From the NCBI RefSeq assembly GCF_011320225.1, contig NZ_JAAOEN010000005.1, positions 37,515-101,514 of the forward strand: DNA of 64,000 nt, written 5' to 3'. Positions 60,736 through 64,000 of the stretch are shown one piece after another. A program made the position numbers and the translations under genes. Numbering within the stretch: the stretch's first letter is position 1; the number at the start of each line of letters is the position of its first letter. The notes beneath the pieces are model-generated. The model saw only the letters and a list, made by a program, of their open reading frames with translations. It did not search any database and had not been told where the DNA came from. The stretch comes from Phytoactinopolyspora limicola. Lineage in GTDB: Bacteria; Actinomycetota; Actinomycetes; Jiangellales; Jiangellaceae.

Positions 60736-61725
60736 ATGGCTGAACCACGGCTGGAGGTGCGCCGCGCGGTGCGTGCCGTGCTGGCCGAGGTGGGCTCGGC
60801 CGCGCCCAACCACCAGACCGCGCCGGTGGTGTTGGTGGCCTGTTCGGGTGGTGCGGACTCGTTGGCGCTGGCGGCGGCGTTGGCCGCGGAGGCACCCAGG
60901 GCCGGAGTGGTGGCCGGCGGGGTTGTCGTCGATCACGGGCTCCAGGCAGGTTCGGCCGGCCGCGCGCGGACGGTCGGCGCTGTGCTCGCCCGTTGGGGCC
61001 TCGATCCGGTGGAGGTGATCCACGTCCGGGTCGGCCCAGGCCCCGGCGGGCCCGAGGGGCGGGCCCGGGGAGCACGGTATGCCGTTCTCGACGCGGCCGC
61101 CGAACGGCACCAGGCGATGGGGGTGTTGCTCGGACACACGATGGACGACCAAGCCGAGACGGTCCTGTTGGGCCTGGCCCGTGGTGCCGGTGCGCGCTCC
61201 CTGGGCGGGATGGCGCCGCGGCATGGCCGCTACCGACGGCCGCTGCTGCGGATGGCGCGGGAAGTTGTCCGCGCGGCCATCCCTGATGAGGTCGATCCCT
61301 GGGAAGACCCCCACAACGCCGACCCGGCGTTCACCCGCTCCCGGGTCCGGCACCAGGTTCTGCCGATCTTGGAGAAGGAGCTGGGGCCGGGGGTCGCAGC
61401 CGCGTTGGCGCGTACCGGTGAGCTGTTGCGCGCGGATGCCGACGTACTGGATGAGTTGGCTCACCAGGTCCGCATCGACGTGACCCGTCCCGGTGGCGGG
61501 CTCGACGTCGGTGAGCTGGCTGGGTTGCCGCGCGCCGTGCGATGGCGGGTGCTGCGCGCCGCCGCCATCGATGCCGGGTGCCCCCCGACCGACCTCACGG
61601 CCGCGCACATCGAGGCCGTTGACGCGCTGGTGACGGCATGGCGCGGGCAAAAGGGGATCGATCTGCCCGGCGCGATCCGGATCCGCCGCAGAACGAGCCG
61701 GCTCGTCTTCGAACCATCCGGCTGA
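60736..61725 (+). CDS. tilS: tRNA(Ile)-lysidine synthase
   Basis: TilS adds lysine to C34 of tRNA-Ile(CAU). The 329-aa protein has the PP-loop ACSGGADS (35-42), VVDHGLQ, GHTMDDQAETVLLGLARG and the actinobacterial short C-terminus. The ATG at 60736 is 13 nt after the previous stop. It is essential in bacteria that use this tRNA. Confidence 0.95.
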   Translation: MAEPRLEVRRAVRAVLAEVGSAAPNHQTAPVVLVACSGGADSLALAAALAAEAPRAGVVAGGVVVDHGLQAGSAGRARTVGAVLARWGLDPVEVIHVRVGPGPGGPEGRARGARYAVLDAAAERHQAMGVLLGHTMDDQAETVLLGLARGAGARSLGGMAPRHGRYRRPLLRMAREVVRAAIPDEVDPWEDPHNADPAFTRSRVRHQVLPILEKELGPGVAAALARTGELLRADADVLDELAHQVRIDVTRPGGGLDVGELAGLPRAVRWRVLRAAAIDAGCPPTDLTAAHIEAVDALVTAWRGQKGIDLPGAIRIRRRTSRLVFEPSG

Positions 61726-61754
61726 GCCGGGCTGGACCCTTCAGGAGGACATCG

Positions 61755-62921
61755 ATGGTTGACACGCCCGAGGTGCGGGTGGCAGTGGTCGGGCTCGGCT
61801 TGATCGCCCAGGCGGTGCACCTGCACAATCTGCACACCCTGCGGGATCGGTTTGCTGTCACGCATGCGTGTGACGCCTCGCCTCGGCTCGCCGAGCAGGT
61901 GGCCGCCGAGTGGGGGATTCCGCGGCACTCCACTGACGTCGCGGCGGTCCTGGCCGACTCAGATGTCGACGCCGTGTTGCTGTTGACTCCGGGCACCCAC
62001 GCCCAGCTAGCCCGACGGGCGTTGGATGCCGGCAAACACGTGCTGGCGGAGAAGCCGTTCGCCCACACGGTGGCCGAGTGCGTCGAACTGGACCGGCTTG
62101 CCCAGCAGCGGGATCGAGTGCTCCAGATCGCCTATATGAAGATGTACTACCCGGTGCTGGCCCGTGCCCGTCAGGCGTTGGACCGCATCGGTGACGTCCG
62201 TCTGGTTCGGGTCACCGTGTTGCATCCCGACCACGACGGCCAGTTCGCTCACCAGCGGAAACTCAGCTACGCCGACGTCGATGCCAGCACCGTGGCGGCG
62301 GCGCGGGCCTACGAGTCCGACCGGCTCGACGAGGCGCTCGGTGCGCTCGGAGAGCCGTTCCGGTCGATCTATCGTGACGTCCTGCAGGGTTCGGTGTGTC
62401 ACGAGATGTCGTTGCTTCGTGCGATCTTCGGCGAGTTGCCGGTTCAATTCGGCCACGCCCAGGTTGGGGCGGCCGACCCCGGTGAGCAGCTGGCCGATCC
62501 GCCGCAGATCCAAGCGCTCGGCCGGCTCGGCCCGGCGCAGCTGTTGTTGTCGTGGAACTGGCTGCCTGGTTACGCGGAGTACACGGAGGAAGTCGCCGTG
62601 TTCGGATCGGCCGGCCGGATCCGGGTGTCTATGCCGGGCCCCTACCTTCGCGACCATCGGGCCGAAGTGGTGGTCGAGCGGATGGACGCGGGCGAGCCGA
62701 TCACCGAACGGTACGTCGCCGAGCATCGCACGGGGTTCGTCCATGAGTTGCTCGCCTTCCACGCGTCGGTGGTCGAGGGGGCACCCGTACTGTCGACGGC
62801 GGCCGGCGCGGCCTACGACACCAGTGCGTTGCAAGGGGTGGCGGCGGCGTTGGCGGCTGGATACGGGGTGGAAATCGGTGGCGAGGCGGGAAGCCGCGGT
62901 CGGGTATGGCAGGCTTCGTAG
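61755..62921 (+). CDS. Gfo/Idh/MocA-family oxidoreductase
   Basis: The 388-aa protein starts with a Rossmann fold (VRVAVVGLGLIAQAVHL, 8-24) and has AEKPFAHT, the family's catalytic Lys motif. The C-terminal alpha/beta domain includes SVCHEMSLLRAIFGELP. AGGAGG at 61743-61748 supports the ATG. Members act on sugars, inositols or amino sugars; the substrate here is unknown. It sits between tilS and hpt, which are normally adjacent, and hpt starts one base after its stop, so it joins this essential operon. Confidence 0.9.
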   Translation: MVDTPEVRVAVVGLGLIAQAVHLHNLHTLRDRFAVTHACDASPRLAEQVAAEWGIPRHSTDVAAVLADSDVDAVLLLTPGTHAQLARRALDAGKHVLAEKPFAHTVAECVELDRLAQQRDRVLQIAYMKMYYPVLARARQALDRIGDVRLVRVTVLHPDHDGQFAHQRKLSYADVDASTVAAARAYESDRLDEALGALGEPFRSIYRDVLQGSVCHEMSLLRAIFGELPVQFGHAQVGAADPGEQLADPPQIQALGRLGPAQLLLSWNWLPGYAEYTEEVAVFGSAGRIRVSMPGPYLRDHRAEVVVERMDAGEPITERYVAEHRTGFVHELLAFHASVVEGAPVLSTAAGAAYDTSALQGVAAALAAGYGVEIGGEAGSRGRVWQAS

Positions 62922-62922
62922 C

Positions 62923-63474
62923 GTGGAACCGCAGCATGTAGACGCCGACATCGAGAAGGTCATCCTCACCGAGGACGACATCCAAAGCCGGCTGGCGGAG
63001 ATGGCCGCCGAGATCGAGCGCGACTATGAGGGCCGGGAGCTGTTGCTCGTCGGTGTCCTCAAGGGCGCGGTCATGGTGATGGCGGACCTGTCCCGACATC
63101 TGTCCCGGCATGTCGAGATCGACTGGATGGACGTCTCCTCGTATGGCTCGGGGACCCGGTCCAGCGGTGTGGTCCGGATCATCAAGGATCTAGACGCCGA
63201 CATCACTGGTCGGCACGTGCTCGTGGTCGAGGACATCATCGACACCGGTCTCACGTTGTCGTGGCTGATCTCCAACCTGCGTTCCAGGGGGCCGGCGTCG
63301 GTGGAGATCTGCACCGTGCTGCGTAAACCGGAGGCGGCCAAGACGGACGTGGATGTCAAGTATGTCGGTTTCGACATACCGAACTCGTTCGTCGTCGGCT
63401 ACGGCCTCGACTTCGCCGAGCGGTACCGGAACCTGCGTGTGGTGGCCACACTGGCGCCACACATGTACACCTGA
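62923..63474 (+). CDS. hpt: Hypoxanthine phosphoribosyltransferase
   Basis: The 183-aa purine-salvage enzyme has VLVVEDIIDTGLTL (99-112), the PRPP-binding loop, LLVGVLKGAVMVMADLSRHL and the C-terminal VGYGLDFAERYRNLR. It converts hypoxanthine (and guanine) to nucleotides. The GTG at 62923 fits the family start. It is the usual neighbour of tilS and ftsH. Confidence 0.96.
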   Translation: MEPQHVDADIEKVILTEDDIQSRLAEMAAEIERDYEGRELLLVGVLKGAVMVMADLSRHLSRHVEIDWMDVSSYGSGTRSSGVVRIIKDLDADITGRHVLVVEDIIDTGLTLSWLISNLRSRGPASVEICTVLRKPEAAKTDVDVKYVGFDIPNSFVVGYGLDFAERYRNLRVVATLAPHMYT

Positions 63475-63630
63475 TCTGGTTGACGCGGCGGTCCGCCCGA
63501 TGGTCAGGGTGGTGCGGATGGTCGGAGTACGCACGTGCAGGGTATCGTCGTAAAGATCCGACACCTTCGGCTGAGCGCGTCGGTCAGCGCGTCGTGCCAG
63601 CCGGATGTGGACCCGACTCAGCAGGAGGAA

Positions 63631-63645
63631 CGGGGTCCTGCCCCG
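63631..63645 (+). promoter_or_regulatory. Hairpin between Shine-Dalgarno and ftsH start
   Basis: CGGGG and CCCCG enclose TCCTG. It lies between AGGAGG (63623-63628) and the ATG at 63650, which are 21 nt apart. Folding would bring them to a normal distance. Alternatively an in-frame CTG at 63638, 9 nt after AGGAGG, is the real start. Confidence 0.5.
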
Positions 63646-63649
63646 CATC

Positions 63650-64000
63650 ATGAACGCTAAGCGATTTGTGCGACCGGCGATATGGTTCATCATGTTCGTC
63701 TTCGTGGCGATCATGCTGAACAGTTTCCTGTCGAGAGGTGACGGTCCGGAGCACGTCGACACGGCACGAGCCGTCCAGGAGGTCGAGGACGGCAACGTCG
63801 CCTCGGCGCTGATCACCGGTGGCGACGTCCAGCGGATCGAGCTGACGCTGAAGAACGACGAGGAGATCTGGGCGTACTACGTCGAAGGCCAGGCCCTCGA
63901 GCTCGAGAGCGAGCTGCGAGATCAGAGCCGCGACGGGACACTCACCGAGGGTTATGACGTCGATATCCCTCAATCGAACCCGTGGATGGCGGTGCTTGGA
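63650..64000 (+). CDS. ftsH: ATP-dependent zinc metalloprotease FtsH, N-terminal part
   Basis: The first 117 codons are present and the gene runs off the window. The translation has a first transmembrane helix (IWFIMFVFVAIMLNSFL, about 11-27) and the extracytoplasmic FtsH domain (about 30-115: VEDGNVASALITGGDVQRIELTL, EEIWAYYVEG). FtsH degrades unneeded membrane and soluble proteins. The AAA and zinc domains lie outside. Its place after hpt is conserved. Confidence 0.93.
   Translation, partial: MNAKRFVRPAIWFIMFVFVAIMLNSFLSRGDGPEHVDTARAVQEVEDGNVASALITGGDVQRIELTLKNDEEIWAYYVEGQALELESELRDQSRDGTLTEGYDVDIPQSNPWMAVLG

Overview
The window is GC-rich actinobacterial chromosome. This is shown by the high-GC codon usage, the many GTG/TTG starts, and the blocks truA, rplM-rpsI-glmM, ppa, and dacB-DUF2342-tilS-hpt-ftsH. 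A soil or plant-associated genus of the Jiangella kind would fit, but this is a guess.

Layout. (1) 1-1100: a 33-nt poly-C run, then truA. (2) 1.1-12.2 kb: a small membrane protein, an S33 prolyl-aminopeptidase-like hydrolase, three exported peptidases (M64, M6, and S15 Xaa-Pro dipeptidyl-peptidase-like), and a MenC-like enolase. (3) 12.3-17.6 kb: PucR and GntR regulators, an exported BNR-repeat protein and a lipoprotein. (4) 17.7-26.7 kb, minus strand: a tightly overlapped operon for trans-4-hydroxy-L-proline breakdown (three-subunit D-hydroxyproline dehydrogenase, a DapA-family deaminase and a Cys/Cys 2-epimerase) fused to a CUT1-type ABC importer. (5) 27.1-33.6 kb, plus strand and divergent: a complete Dpp-type peptide ABC importer. 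(6) 33.6-36.6 kb: an SDR, an MmcQ/YjbR protein and an ABC-F ATPase. (7) 37.2-39.9 kb: rplM, rpsI, glmM. (8) 39.9-56.6 kb: SDR/TetR with a perfect operator, a double GNAT, a 1277-aa secreted nuclease, a BNR protein, AraC/cupin, a rocD plus guanidine-modifying enzyme plus Lrp module, an NlpC/P60 endopeptidase, a desaturase, and AraC/DUF2000. (9) 57.3-64 kb: ppa and the dacB-DUF2342-tilS-(Gfo/Idh/MocA)-hpt-ftsH block; ftsH runs off the end.

How it may work together. Secreted endopeptidases, an Xaa-Pro dipeptidase, a prolyl aminopeptidase, a peptide importer and the hydroxyproline pathway lie side by side between truA and rplM, genes that are usually near neighbours. This suggests an inserted block for using proline- and hydroxyproline-rich proteins such as collagen or plant extensins. 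The individual enzyme calls are well supported; the integrated pathway is inference.

Two dispersed repeat families stand out. The first is six near-perfect 50-64 bp palindromes built on CATGATCAT, with C-rich left and G-rich right flanks; several supply the stop codon of the adjacent gene. The second is three MITE-like fold-back elements carrying GATCAGATGC-type motifs, one with 203-bp terminal inverted repeats that differ at only two positions. Each of these starts at the stop codon of a gene. No transposase, integrase, CRISPR array, tRNA or rRNA gene was recognised.
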